From Trema orientale (taxonomy: Eukaryota > Streptophyta > Magnoliopsida > Rosales > Cannabaceae), in NCBI GenBank assembly GCA_002914845.1, contig JXTC01000243.1:310592-374591 (forward strand): a DNA stretch of 64,000 bases, written 5' to 3'. Numbering within the stretch: the stretch's first letter is position 1; each line of letters begins with the position of its first letter. The notes beneath the pieces were generated by a model that saw only the letters and a program-made list of their open reading frames with translations, was not told the origin of the DNA and made no database searches. Positions 12,842-25,618 of the stretch are shown here, piece after piece. The translations under genes were made by a program, and so were the position numbers.

Positions 12842-15800
12842 TTAATGATGCGCATTGGCAGGGGCATCGGTGTGGCAGCACTGGTAGCAGATGAATACCT
12901 CCATGGAGCGAGAACACTCGGCGCAGTTCATGGTCTCTGGGAACTTTCCGGCCACGCTTGGGATATCAAGACGGCTGCAGTGGTGGAAAGACTTAATAAC
13001 TTCGCTATAATGGTCCTTGAAAGCCAATTCAAATCCCTTTTCCTTCACGTTCTCCTTCCACTTCTTCAACTCCTCCACAACTCTTATCATGGTCAAACCA
13101 TGGCCAGCAAAAACCACGGTTGACCCTTTGCTAAGTAGAGCCCAACCGCTCTCATTCTTGTAGGAAAAAAGCTTTTGGATTTCTTGAGTCTCCTGGTCGA
13201 CCTGCTTGTGAGCCTTGGTGATGAACAAGCTCTCCATACTGGTCCAAAATAGCTTGATAGAGCCGAGATCTTCTTCTCCTTTGGTTGTCTTTCCCACACA
13301 GAATAGCTCAATGGAAATCTTGGCTTCTTTAATAATTGAATCAGTGACAAGAGCAGTGGCTTTTTCGTTGAACTGTTGGATCCAGGCGTTGTCTTTGCCT
13401 CCATAGAATAAGATGTACTTGCCCTCCTTGATCTGTTATTTTGATCATAACTCACTAGTTAGTTTAATGAGATTGAATTGAACAATTAATTTCTTCTGTT
13501 TGTGACCAAACTCAAATACTTAATTACATGACAATAATTAGTCAAAGAGAGTTTGGAATTGGATTAATCGTTACGAAGGAGTACTCTATCTAGCTAGTCG
13601 GCCAAAATACGTTTAACCATAACCAAATTTCATGTCTTATACATAAAATGATTTGTAACTATAAGTATTTCTTAACAACAAGTGGTAATTAAATTTATAC
13701 TTTCGGTGAAAAAAGTTTTGGTGTTAATTAAAAGGAGTTGACTAATTTTTTTTATTAGTTATTTATTTTTATGTAATGGTGATTGATTAATTAGTGGTAA
13801 GGTGATTTACTTACCCAGGTCTGAATTATTGGGTCAATGTCTTTAACAACAAGACCGATCCAGTTTTTGTCGTTTGAGATGGTTTCCTCCATGGTCTTAT
13901 TGAAAGGGAAGGCCCTCATTCCCCAAGCCCGGATGAGATGGAGGGCGTTGAGATTTTCAACTTTTCCTTGAGGGTTCATCACAACTACGATAGGCTTGCC
14001 CTTAAAGTACCACTCCTTCTTGACGTAATTGATCCCAGCGATTGGTGAGAAGTATTCGACGACATACCATGACATCTCGGTTCGGAGGTTCTCGAACTTT
14101 TTCTTCAGTTCCTCGGTCCATTGCTCCACAATAGGGATCCAAACGAAGTAGTACTGGTTGTCGTTTTTGGTTGCGTCGTAAATGGGTTTGAGAATTGAGA
14201 TGTCATCTTTGGTTATGTCCAGGCTCGATATGAAAAGGAACAAGTTTTTGCTCCTCAGAACATCAATGGGAACCTGCATATCGCAGTCGAACGACATCAG
14301 TCGATCAAATCTACAACTCACATCTTACCAGTTAGTAAGAAAATAATGTGACATGTTTAAATAATAGTGTCAGTCTCAGGTTAAGAAAGTGAAGCAAAAG
14401 ATTTAAAATAGCTCATTTCAACTATGATCCGTAGCTAGCTAGTTTAGCACAAGCTAAATATGTTCTTGTATTGTATAGTTTGCATGAAGCACCTTATCTT
14501 AATTGGACCAAATAATTGCTCTGTTTTTAATGGTTATAATACTAAGGGAGGGTAGTCCAAAAATGAAGGAAGCAATAGATCTAACCTTTGTGTTAGTGGA
14601 GCCATCGATGATAGGTTGCACATTATCTTTGGTAAAAATCAGGGCCTTGAAAATCTCCATAATTTCGGTAGGGATCTGGAAAAGCTTCCTCAGCTTCCTG
14701 TATTTCTCTTCCTCCTCTGGACCAATGAAAGACATTTCTTGGCCATAAATATCACATATGTTGATAGACAAGACATTAATAGCGCTTCCTCAAAGAATTA
14801 ATAATGACAGCAATATTATGTACATACCAATTTGCTTTTTGCAATCGATCAGATGGATCTTAAGTTTGTTGAGGATGTAGTGGATTTTCTGAGCATAAGT
14901 TGACAAATCATGAGGCTTGTCACTGAAACATTTGGTTGGCAATTATCAATTTTAAGTATGTAAATAAATGTGTTAATTACACAAAAAGTTGAACCAAGTA
15001 AATTTGTATAATGTATGTGTAGAAACCAAGAAATGAATTTATTTAACTTACTCTGCGCCAGTGAGGATATTGATCTTAGTTGAGCAAGCCACAATAGTAA
15101 TGATAGCCCAGTACACACCAACTGGGGTGTGGTGCCTTGCTTGTGACAAAGCTGGGACATCTATAGGATCATAGCCTGTAAGCTTCTCCAACTCAAAAAC
15201 TATCTCAATCACTTGAAATGTGGCTATAATCAGGCTGTTGAGCTCAGCAACTGCTTGGCGGTGCTTTTGAAGGTCCACCGGCTTCAAGAGGACCGGAACT
15301 CGCCTTAGGATCGCCAGTGATTTGGAGAGTAATTGGTCTGACCGGTTGAGATGGGCAAGAAGCCAAAAATCGCCGTAGTCCAAAGCGAAGGCCGCTAGAG
15401 TCAGCACTGCCTTTGCATCCCATGAGTACTTTGAGAGCTTGTTTAGTATTCCTAGTGTTGATTTGTGAGCAAATTCCTCCCCAGGGGGCTTGCAGGACAA
15501 CTGAAATTTCATATTAATTATTAAGAAGATCATATTATATTGATTTTTTAAGTAGGAAAAAAGTTAATTTGCCACTTTTTATGTATAGTTTAACTAGTAT
15601 TAACATTGTTATGAAGAGTAGTATGAAAACCTCGCAGCAAATTGACTTAAGGATGCACAATGGTGAACTGAAGCTGGTTTTTGGTGGCTTCTTATCCATG
15701 GTTTCCGTATTAACTTGGGTACCCTGCAATGGTAATTGTCACAAATAATTCAAAAATCATGATTAATTAATATAGATCTTTAGAATGTACATAAAACTCG

Positions 15801-17218
15801 ATAAGTTTTAAATGAATGTTATAATTTTTAAAGAAGAAAAGAAAAGAAAATTAAATTTGTTTTGGAATATTAAAATCAATATTTTCATGAATCTTCTAAT
15901 GAAAGTGATTTTGGAACAAACGTTCTATTTTTTCTTTCTTTCTTATTTTTTGCTTTTCAATTTTGTTTTTCCTTTCACTTTTTTATGCCAATATTTAAAA
16001 CATGTTTACTAATTTATAATGAAAAAAAAAAGAAACAAGTTTAAAAAAGAATGAAAATGAGTCAAAAATTAATCATTCTTCCAAATTAAATTTAAAGAAG
16101 TATGTGAAAAATTTTCAAAAATAATATATTCCAAATAAATAAATAAAATAAACACATGAATAAAATGAAAAAATTCACTTTCTTTATTTCCACTCCCTCC
16201 CTCTACCGAGAAGTAAACATGCAGTTACTACCAAGACAATATTCCGAGTCTTCGACCGCGGGGTTGCACGAGCTTCTACGTGGCCACTATATTGAGATAC
16301 TTTGATGAGTGAGTGTGAAATATTTAAAGGGTTATATTATTTTGAATCAGTCATGAGTCAACACAACTCCGGAGATTTCTTTTGGCTTAAAAAGCAATTA
16401 AAAAAAATGAATCTCCGACAAAACAAAAAGGAAATCAGAAAAAACAAACAGACACGTTACACTACCCCTGTAATTTATTTTTTTTTATTTTTAAGAATAG
16501 TCTAAATATTGAGAACAACTAAAATAATGTTTCAATTTTTCAGTTTTTTTTTTTTTCCTGTTAGGACTTTAGAGAAAACAAAAGAAACGAAATTTTGTTA
16601 ATAGATTTGACATCTATTCTAGGATAATAATAATTCAAGTCCAAATAACTACTGCAGATGGAAAGAAGAAAATCAAATTAAACCAGACGTCAAACCACCA
16701 CCAACACTTAATTTCTTCTGTTTGCATACAATAAAAATCTAAGAAAGCAATAAATTTTATTTTGCGTGTTGTGTGCTAACAAATGTAGTTTTTGCTCATG
16801 AAATTGAGAAATGACAAAAATACTGATTGTCACTAGAAATCGTAATATATATATATATATATGTATGTATTTTAAAGAAAAAATCGTAACGATTAATTTG
16901 TGCGCAAATGTATTTCGATTCTCTCTTTCTTTCTTTCTTTCTTTTGAAGGAAAAATGTATTTTGATTCTATTTTAAAGAAACTTTTTTTTTTTTTTTTTA
17001 AGAATTGATCTATAAACTAGCTATATATATACATATACCTCTAAGATATTGTCAACAATTTGACTAGAATGCTTGATAATATTCTCGACGACAACGAACA
17101 TGGAATCAACATCGAAGGAGTCATCATCAGGAACATGTGTCGTGTAAATGACGTCCAGGATTTTGTCGTCGGACGTGGTGAAGAGGCTCAGCTGCTCTTC
17201 CTTCTGTTGCTGAGACAT
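12842..17218 (-). CDS. SEO: Sieve element occlusion protein (SEO/SEOR), 7 exons, intact
   Basis: A phloem structural protein of the forisome/P-protein family, which forms filaments that plug sieve tubes after wounding. Exons on the minus strand: 17218-17039, 15723-15631, 15500-15052, 14922-14828, 14716-14586, 14273-13815 and 13432-12842. All introns are GT-AG and the phases join cleanly to 665 codons plus TAA, a normal family length. Residues 1-300 form the SEO N-terminal domain (KILDVIY, FDVDSMF, LNKLSKYSWDAKAVLTLAAF, DYGDFWLL). The middle holds a thioredoxin-like region (YVVEYFSP, KGKPIVVVMNPQGKV). The C-terminal domain ends CRLDIPSVAGK ... CYQCCH with its conserved cysteines. The start at 17218 gives the usual family N-terminus; an in-frame ATG at 17260 is a second possibility. 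No frameshift or stop was found. The family assignment is strong; which SEO paralogue it is cannot be told here. Confidence 0.93.
15724..17038 (-). other. Intron 1 of SEO copy 1
   Basis: The largest intron (1.3 kb) is AT-rich, with long T and A runs and a TA repeat near 16846-16862. Donor GTATAT and acceptor TTGCAG are read on the minus strand. No inserted transposon is visible. Confidence 0.8.
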
Positions 17219-17294
17219 ATTTGGAGGAATATAATTAGTAAAAGATACGAGGCGAGACATATTTGGAGGAATATAATTAGTAAAAGATACGAGG
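17211..17294 (-). repeat. 42-bp tandem duplication over the SEO start codon
   Basis: Two near-perfect 42-bp units (starting gagacatatttggaggaata on the plus strand) sit end to end. Each carries an in-frame ATG on the minus strand (17218 and 17260). Using the upstream ATG adds 14 residues, MSRLVSFTNYIPPN, to the protein. Confidence 0.9.
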
Positions 17295-17346
17295 CAGAGA
17301 TGGCTTATATGTTTTATTTGTTGTGGGATATATAGCTTCATATATA

Positions 17347-17360
17347 GCCTATTTATAGCA
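17347..17360 (-). promoter_or_regulatory. TATA box of SEO copy 1
   Basis: The minus strand reads TGCTATAAATAGGC, close to a perfect plant TATA box. It lies about 90 bases upstream of the first possible ATG (17260), which leaves a 5' leader of ordinary length. Confidence 0.65.
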
Positions 17361-18179
17361 AAATCCGGCTTCCTTTAGAATCTCCTCTTGGGTTGGATTG
17401 GTTTGGGTCGGCTCAGATCAGATTCAATCAAGACTCAGGTATAAAAAGACTCCGAAAGTCCAAAATCAGATGGACCAGCCTAAAAATAGCCTAACTTTAA
17501 CTCAGCCCGAGTCTGGCTCGAATTCGATTATTCTTAGGGACAGGCTTGGGCCTAGTATTTTTTATATAAACCGAGACTGAAGTCCAGCTCGAAGTCCGAA
17601 CTTGAAACCGAACTCGAAGTCCAATCTAAAAGGGCCAAAAATTCGAAAAAAACCACTAAAAATTAAAAATAAAAGCCCGAAATTTTATAGAATACATATT
17701 TCTTAATTGTTTTCTATTAACATCATTCAAAAACTTGCCTTATTGTCATATTTTATTTTTAATATTTTTTATTTTGTATTTAAAAACCCAAAAGTAAAAC
17801 TCGACCCGAATATAAAGCCCAGTCCTAATATAGGGCCTGAAGCTTCCATAATTGGGCTTTGGGCTTTAGTTTCATAAATATAAGTTTGGCCTGACCCGAG
17901 CAGAAATATTATGAAACCCAAAAGCCTAAGCTTGAGCCCGCCCAAACCTGAAAATGTGGGTTTGGGCTGGGCTTAGGTGGCCCGATTAACACCTCTATCA
18001 AATTGTCCAATAGCTTTCTTGCTAATAATATTAGTGTGGCTCTATAATACCAACCATCTTTTTCCCTCTCTCTACCTCTTCTAATTAATTAATTAATTTA
18101 AACAATATATCAGAATAGATATAAATGCCTTCATATATCATTAAATAATGAAATCCTGTTTCTTAACCTACCCCTTTCA

Positions 18180-18500
18180 TATAAATGAGAAATTGATTAT
18201 TGTACAATATTTAAAATATGAGCAGCACAATGAACAGGAAATAATTGACCATTCAAAGGTAACTCTAAAACTTCTTTAAGATAAGCAGCAACACTATCAT
18301 TATATTTAGCATTATCTAAAGAAATTGTAAAGATTTTCCTTGATAAACCCTAAGAAGCAGCTTCATTTGCAATTGCTTCTCCAATCAATGCTCCTGTATA
18401 TGGACATGAAATCAAAGGAAAAGAAATTATTCTTTTTTGCATGGTCCAATCCATATCAATGAAATGTGCTGTAATCGAACAATATTCTAAATGTTGTCTA
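18180..18500 (-). pseudogene. hAT transposase, middle part (downstream of the copia insertion)
   Basis: Minus-strand translation gives HFIDMDWTMQKRIISF and, further on, IFTISLDNAKYNDSVAAYLK and CAAHILNIVQ. These match the catalytic-core and CCAH regions typical of Ac/ricesleeper-type hAT transposases. Stops are present. It continues the frame that is broken at 23196 by the copia element. Confidence 0.7.
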
Positions 18501-18673
18501 TGTTAGAATAGATAATAAGTTAGGAAGTTAGTTTGTTAGCCATGTATCAAGTCTGTTAAGCTTGTTAGTTACAAGGGTTACTTAAAAACTGTTGTAATAG
18601 TCATTCTTTAATCAATGAAAAAGATTCAGCAATTCAGGTTCTAGAAAACTCTCTTTGAATATTTTTTCTAACA
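18501..18673 (+). repeat. 5' LTR of copia element 1
   Basis: 173 bp, TGTTAGAATAG...TTCTAACA, preceded by target duplication GTCTA and followed at once by the primer site. Confidence 0.92.
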
Positions 18674-18685
18674 TGGTATCAGAGC
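18674..18685 (+). other. Primer binding site, initiator tRNA-Met
   Basis: TGGTATCAGAGC directly abuts the 5' LTR and is the standard copia primer site. Confidence 0.92.
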
Positions 18686-18709
18686 TTCACTGAGGCAACT
18701 GACTGTACA

Positions 18710-21700
18710 ATGGCAGCCATTGATGGAGCTTCGTCTTCTTCATCTTCTTCCTCACGATTCGTTCCTGTGAGCTCTACTCACTCACTTTCAGTCAAACTCG
18801 ACAACAATAACTTTCTACTATGGAAACAGTAAGTTACAGCCTCCATTAAAGGTCATCGTCTTTAACACTTCATTGATCGTGATGATCAGATTCCTCCAAA
18901 ATTTCTTTCTCCTGGCGATGCAACTACTGGGAAAGTCAATCAAGCATTTCTCGACTAGGAATAACAAGATCAAATTCTGGTTTCTTGGCTTCTCTCCTCC
19001 ATGACTGAGTCGATTCTTACTCAAATGGTTGGTTGTACTACGGTGTTTCAGATCTGGAAATCACTCGATACATATTTTCAGTCACAAACTCGAGCTAAGG
19101 TATCTCAATTCAAGGATCAATTGAAATTGATTAGAAAAGGTTCTTTCTCTTTGACTGTATATTTGTTGAAATTGAAGAATGTGGTCAATCTTTTGGCTTC
19201 GGTTGGTTATATTCTTTCTCCTAAAGATCACATTGAAGCCACTTCTGTGGGATTACTAGCTGAATATGATACATTTGTAGTCTCTATCAATACTCGTACT
19301 GAACATTACACTGTAGAAGAAATGGAGTCTCTTCTTCTTTCTCAAGAGGCTCGCATTGAGAAACATCATAAATACTTGGATTCAACTCCTCTAAGTGCAA
19401 ATGTGGCTACTCAAGGTCAGTTTCCTCATCAAAAGCGAAAATTTCCTAGTCAGCCTGGGTTTCAATCTTCTGGTCTAAATTACTCTCATTCGAGTCAGAG
19501 CAGTCATGGCTCTACCTCTAGTTGCGGTAATCAATCTGCTCTGTTTAATCAGTCTTTTCAGTCAAACAGAGGTGGTTACAGGAGTTGTAGCAGGGGTGGT
19601 CGCCAGTCATGGAATGGAAATCAACCTCAGTGTCAGCTGTATGGCAAGGTTGGGCATGTTGCTCTCAGTTGCCGGTACAGGTTTGACTCGAATTTTCAAG
19701 GTTCAGCCACATCACAGAATTTTACTCCCTTTACTCCTTCATCTTCTACAATGCACGCGATGCTTGCTACTCCTGAAACCAGTACTGATGCAACATGGTA
19801 CCTTGATTCTGGAGCCACTCATCATCTTACTCCAGATATGCAGAATCTTATGATTAGTGGTGATTACTTGGATCAAGATCGTATTTATATGGGGAATGGC
19901 ACAGCTTTGCCCATTAAGCATATTAGTTCTTCTATTTTTCCATCTCAGTTTCATCATTCCAAACTGCTTTCTTTGAATAATCTTCTTCATGTGCCATCTA
20001 TTACCAAAAATCTCATTAGTGTTTCATAATTTACTAAAGATAATAACATCTTCTTTGAATTTCACTCTGATGTTTGTTTTGTTAAGGATCAGAGTTCCCA
20101 AGCTATCCTCATGGAAGGGAGACTTAAAAATGGTCTTTATGCTTTTGACTCCTCTCAGCTTCAATTTGTTTTGCCATCTTCTTCGCCTGTTGCAGTTCAT
20201 CAGTCCTATTCTCCAAAAATGGTTAATACCTCCAATGCGTCTGTACAAACTTCTTGTAAAACTTCTCCCTCTTTACTTGATTTGTGGCACTATAGATTGG
20301 GTCATCCCTCTATGTCAATTGTAAAAACTGTACTTTCTCAATGTGATGTTTCTCGTATCAATAAAATGAATACAACATTTTGTTCAGCTTGTTGTTTAGG
20401 AAAGTTGCATAAATTCCATTTCTTTAATTCTAAATCTATGTACACTGAACCTCTACAACTAATCCACTCAGATATTTGGGGTCCCACTCCCATGATTTCT
20501 TCCAGTGGTTATTACTATTATATTCACTTTATTGATGCCTATTCTAGGTTCACCTGGCTGTATCTTCTTAGAAACAAATCTGATGCTATTCAGACCTTTA
20601 AGAACTTTAGAACTCAGGTTGAACTTCAATTGGGTTATAAGATTAAGGCCTTACAAACTGACTGGGGGAGAGGAGTATAGAGCTTTTACAGATTATTTAG
20701 CTTCAAATGGTATTTTGCACAAGCTGTCATGTCCTACAGCTCATGAACAAAATGGTCTTGCAGAGAGAAAACATAGGCACATTGTTGATAATGGTTTGAC
20801 TTTGCTGGCTAAAGCTTCTATGCCCTTAAGGTACTGGGATGAGGCTTACAGAACCATTGTATTTCTCATCAATAGGTTACCAACTCCAGTATTAAGCAAT
20901 TTGAGTCCTTTAGAAGTTATTTTTAACACCAAACCTCAGTATTCACAACTTAAAGTGTTTGGGCGTGCATGCTACCCTAATCTAAGACCTTACAATAGGC
21001 GTAAACTACAGTTTAGAACCTCACCATGCACTTTTTTGGGTTATAGTCTCAACCATAAAGGATATAAGTGCTTAGATTCCTCTGGTTGTATATACATCTC
21101 TCGAGATGTTGTTTTTGATGAGCACTCATTTCTTTTTTCTCATTTTCAAAACTCTACTTCTTCTCAGGTTTCTAGTCTTGACTCAATTTCTATACCTGTT
21201 ACTATTCCTGTCTCTATTCCTTCTTGTTCAAATGTACCTACTCCTCCAAATTTGGATCCTCGAATCTTTGATCAGGATCCAATTCAGCATACTGCAGTAC
21301 ATGACCCTAATAGTATGCCTAATATTTCTGCTATTGTAGATACAACTAGTGCAGGGTCGGTTACAGATGGTATTCATAGCCAAGTTCCTATAGTTTCTTC
21401 TCACCCTATGGAAACTCGGTCTAAAAGTGGTATATATAAACCAAAAGTTTTTGTAGCAGCTAGAGAACCTACTTCACTTACTGAAGCTTTACAACACCAG
21501 CACTGGAAGTAGGCGATGACAGATGAATTTCTGGCTTTACAGAGAAATCACACCTGGTCTTTGGTATCTTTGCCACCTGGTCGAAAGGCCATTGGTTGTA
21601 AATGGGTGTTTAAGCTTAAGGAAAATCCTGATGGTACTATCAACAAGTACAAGGCTCGCTTGGTTGCCAAAGGATACAATCAATTGGCTGGTTTTGATTT

Positions 21701-23008
21701 TAATGAGACATTTAGTCCCGTGGTTAAACGAACCACCATTCGAACTGTTCTTACTAGTGCTTTGTCCCGAGGTTGGTCAATTAGGCAATTGGATGTTAAC
21801 AATACTTTCTTAAATGGTATTTTGCATGAGGATGTTTTTATGGATCAGCCACCTGGTTTTGAGGATTCAAAGCAACCTACTGTTGTGTGTAAGCTTCATA
21901 AAGCTTTGTTTGGACTTAAACAGGCTCCACGAACCTAGTTTGAGAAATTGGCTACTGCTCTTTATTCCTTCGGGTACCAGTCTGTAAAATCTGATCAATC
22001 CTTATTTGTTAAGAGTGATAAAGGACAACTTATCTATTTGCTGGTGTACGTTGATGATATTCTCATCATTGGCAATGAATTGTCAGCAATTACACATCTT
22101 ATTACTGGTTTGAATGTTGAGTTTTCATTGAAGGATCTAGGCTCTCTCAACTATTTTTTAGGCATTCAAGTCAAGGAAACTGAATCTGGTCTACATCTTT
22201 CATAAACTAAATATATTAAGGATTTACTTTGCAAAGCTCAGATGCAATATGCAAAACCTCTTAATACTCCTATGACAGCAGGTTTGAAACTTTCAGCATA
22301 TGGTAGTGATGTTGTTGATCCTCAACTCTATAGGAACATTGTTATTGCTTTGTAGTATGTCACGATCACTAGACCTTAGATTGCATAAAGTGTCAATAGA
22401 GTATGCCAATTCATGCAAAAGCCCCTCGAAGTTAACTGGAAAATAGTCAAACGAATTCTGAGGTACTTGAGTAGCACCTTAGAATTTGGTCTTACTTGAG
22501 GAAGGCTACTAAGCTCGATGTTATAGGATTTTGTGATGCTGATTGGGCTTCAGATCCAGATGATAGATGTTCTACCTCAGCCTATTATGTGTATCTTGGA
22601 CCAGATCTGATCTCTTGGCATTCTAGAAAACAACACACGGTTTCGAGGTCCAGTACTGAGGCAGAGTACAGAAGCCTAGCTAATATTGTTGCAGAAATAA
22701 CGTGGCTACAATCTTTGCTTATAGAACTGGAAGTTCAGCAGCCATCAGTACCAGTTATCTGGTGTGATAATTTGGGCACTGTGTTGTTATCAGCAAATCC
22801 AATTCAGCATGCTCAGACTAAGCACATTGAAATGGATCTTTACTTTGTTAGAGAAAAAGCCATGAAAAAAGAAATTGAAGTACGGTATATTCATTCTCAA
22901 GATCAAGTTGCAGATGTATTGACTAAAGCTGTGTTCAGTTCCTTGTTTCCAATTTTACGAACCAAACTCAGAGTAGAGGACTGTTCTACCCTGAGTTTGA
23001 GGGGCCAT
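18710..23008 (+). pseudogene. Copia gag-pol polyprotein, multiple stops and a frameshift
   Basis: The frame opens at an ATG at 18710. Gag is interrupted by stops between 18829 and 18960. It resumes at 19001, where the zinc knuckle reads CQLYGKVGHVALSC, with Tyr in place of the second Cys. Protease WYLDSGATHH lies near 19797 and the integrase zinc region HYRLGHPS...CSACCLGK near 20290-20400. The integrase core is frameshifted at about 20665 (LQTDWG then GEYRAF). RT has [20 protein letters not shown] and YVDDILI (about 22049), with a stop at about 21937. More stops fall at 22203-22495, then RNase H has FCDADWA and STEAEYRS. The genome was once active; this copy cannot make a full polyprotein. 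Confidence 0.9.
22996..23008 (+). other. Polypurine tract of copia element 1
   Basis: GTTTGAGGGGCCA immediately precedes the 3' LTR. Confidence 0.75.
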
Positions 23009-23195
23009 GTTAGAACAGATAATAAGTTAGGAAGTTAGTTTGTTAGCCATGTATTGGTAAGCTTGTTAGTTATACTGTTAAGCATGTTAGTTACAAGGGA
23101 TACTTAAATACTATTGTAATAGTCATTCTTTAATCAATGAAAAAGATTCAGCAATTCAGGTTCTAGAAAACTCTCTTTGAATATTTTTTCTAACA
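23009..23195 (+). repeat. 3' LTR of copia element 1
   Basis: 187 bp, starting TGTTAGAACAG and ending TTCTAACA, then the target duplication GTCTA. Compared with the 5' LTR it has an extra short segment repeating cttgttagtta. Confidence 0.92.
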
Positions 23196-23740
23196 GTCTA
23201 AAACCCCATAAATCAGCAATCAAAGAAACTTTTCCTTCAAAACTCTTAAAAACTGTAAGTAATAGTTTTTTCATTTCAAAATAGTCTCACATATCATCAT
23301 TTCTACAAGTATTTCTAGAAAATCCTTTAAATTGTGGACACAAATACTGTCGAATAAATGTTTCAAAGTCAGAATCTTCAGACAAAGTAAAAGGATATTC
23401 CTTTTTTAATAATAAAATCAACTAACCCACACCTTGCGCGAGCTTGATCAAATTGAAAAATAGATAAATTTCCCAATTAAGATTTACCCAACTTAAGCTG
23501 ACCCTTTTGTGAATTGATCTTAGTATTGTGCTTAGAAATATATATTTTCAAGTGTTTTGTGCCAAGATTGGATGCACCAGCAAGTTCTTTTGTGCAATGT
23601 TTGCACTTTGCTTTGATGGTCACAGTGCTATCGTTGTTGATCTAATTTACTTTTTCAAAATAATCCCATACAGCAGATCGAGTTTTCAAATATTTTTTGG
23701 GTTCATCAGCCTCATGATTTTCATCATGAGTTTGCCAATG
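23196..23740 (-). pseudogene. hAT transposase N-terminal part with BED zinc finger
   Basis: On the minus strand, SAVWDYFEKVN leads into AKCKHC and then GTKHLKIYISKH, the Cys-Cys-His-His pattern of a BED finger. Downstream come FRNTCRNDDM and LKSFEGKVSLIADLW, as expected for Ac-like transposases. There are several stops. The reading order continues across the copia insertion into 18500-18180. Confidence 0.7.
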
Positions 23741-25618
23741 TAAATCTTCTAATGTATTGTCCATGAGAAAATGATGCATACAATACTGAATTTTAAGAAA
23801 ATAATGCAATAAGTTATAAGATTATTTGAAAATTTTAAGAAAAGGGTAACAAGAGAAGATAGTACAATACTGAGTTTCATCCAATAACGCCTAGCACCCA
23901 TGAAAATCATTATCATGCAAAAATAGGGAAAAAAAATGTCAGAAAAATTCTAATAAATAAATGGAATAATTGGGAAAACAATTACGAGTAAACTACATCA
24001 AATAAAATAAATAATACCTACAACAATTTTTTTTTGGAGAAACAAGAATTTGAAGAATCAATAATACTTGGACAATCGGAGAGATTCATCTTGAGTTTTG
24101 GGAATTTCAATAATTTGTGAAATATAAAGAGGTATAAGAGACTATATTTATAATCCATTACGTGTAGGAACAAATAAATTTAAATATTACCGTATCTTTT
24201 TTATTTTTTCATTTTTATATATAAGGAAAAGTTATTGGCTGTAGTTACCGTTTGTTGATTGCAATAGTTACCGTTTGGTGATTGTAATATTGGAATTTTA
24301 TAGATTTTTTATTATAAAATAAAAATTTAGATATTTGATGATCAATAACCTATATATTGATAATTAATTACAATATTCAGTATCGAATATTGATATTTTG
24401 CTTATTAATTTAGTCAAAATAAAATCCAATTGCATTGTTTAAAAAAAGGAACTATTATTGAAAGATTTTAATATCAAATAAATAAAATATTTTTTCGACT
24501 ATTTATTAGTGGTAAGTCATATTTTCACTTGGAATATATAGCATTTTTAAAACTTTGGGTATTAAATTCCGACTTTTTAAAAAAAAAAAAATTATTATAT
24601 TTTCTGAGTTTCGGGCTTTTTAAGTCGGGCTTTAGATTTGTGTTTCAAGCTTGGGTTTTGGGCTGAGTTTCAGGCCGGGTTCATGTGAAAAGTACTAGGC
24701 CCAAGCCCGGCCTTAAGGATAATCGGGTTCGAGTCGGGCTCGGACCATGTCGGATTCAGACCGAGTTCGAATCAAATTTTTTTCGGGATAGTCCATCGGA
24801 TTTTGGGCTTTCGAGCTCTTTTTACACCCGTGATTGGTGGCAATCTCCAATATCTCCACTCTATTAGAGTCTTTTTTTTCAATAGAATATCGCTTTGTTA
24901 CCGATTAACTATATAAAAAAAAAAACTGAAAACAACAACAATAGCTCAAATATAATCTTTTGTTTGATTTGTATATATACACTTTTACTTCTTAAATTAT
25001 ACTCGTGTATACATATATACAGATTCTTGATAAGTATATTTAGTTCCTTTTAAGGATAATTGATATACTTTATTATACTTTATTATACACTTTCTTTGTA
25101 ACATATAATAAAAAGTTATGTTGATTTAAATAAAAGTGGAAATGTTTTCATTATGTACTGATTTTCTTTTCTTCTCTTTTTCGGTAATACATTTGAGTAA
25201 AACAGAAAACTCATGATATTTTGTACTTTTGTTTTCTTTATTGACTATTCATTATGGAAGATCTTGAAGAAACCAATAAAAAAGAAGGAAAAAAAAAAAA
25301 GAGTTTTAGAACTAATGGATAGTAAAGTATTAGGTGGGTAGGAAAAGAATATTTTAAAAAATTATTTACTAATGGGTACTCTTGTACTTTGAAAATTTAA
25401 GAGGTTGTGTCGAAAGAAATTTTAATTTTTTTTAGAAATATATTTAGAAAAAAGATGCAGAGAGAAAAAATAAAATGGCAATATAGCCACCCATAATATA
25501 TCTTTTCAAGTAATTATGAGTATGATTCTTCAATTCCTCTAATTTTAAAATCTCATGAGCCCCCAAACTTTCATTAGTATTATAGTGTTAATTACTTACG
25601 TGCCCTTTGGGCCAAGTT

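Larger units (their letters stand above)
18501..23195 (+). mobile_element. Complete Ty1/copia retrotransposon (Ale/Retrofit-like), coding broken
   Basis: Short LTRs (18501-18673 and 23009-23195) with TGTTAG...TAACA ends flank the gag-pol region. GTCTA at 18496-18500 and 23196-23200 is an exact 5-bp target duplication. A tRNA-iMet primer site follows the 5' LTR and a purine tract precedes the 3' LTR. Protein order (gag, protease, integrase, RT, RNase H) is that of copia elements; the short LTRs suggest the Ale/Retrofit lineage (inference). The 3' LTR is longer, mainly through a small insertion near 23057-23085. It lies inside the hAT transposase pseudogene. Confidence 0.93.
17436..24832 (-). 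mobile_element. Degraded hAT DNA transposon, interrupted by a copia element
   Basis: The ends are inverted: CAGGTATAAAAAGACTCCG at the left and CACGGGTGTAAAAAGAGCTCG read inward from the right, similar to the CAGGGGTGTAAAAA termini of plant hAT elements. The next 150-200 bases on each side are also imperfect inverted copies, rich in GCCC/AAGCCC (17450-17640 against 24640-24810). The interior carries a transposase pseudogene on the minus strand. Without the 4.7-kb copia insertion the element would be about 2.7 kb. No matching 8-bp target duplication was seen, so the exact ends are uncertain. A second GTGTT-type terminus at about 17975-17997 suggests another non-autonomous copy nearby. Confidence 0.55.

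Noticed and set aside
12845..13406. Plus-strand open frames over SEO exon 7
   Set aside because: Antisense to a well-supported exon; no splice or family support.
13093..13455. Minus-strand 120-codon frame overlapping SEO exon 7, which first suggested a frameshift
   Set aside because: It is another frame. The correct frame from 13432 to 12842 has no stop and joins exon 6 in phase.
16846..16870. Regulatory element from the TA run in SEO intron 1
   Set aside because: An ordinary microsatellite; nothing else supports a function.
18501..18673. Solo LTR
   Set aside because: It is followed by a primer site and full gag-pol, with a partner LTR at 23009.
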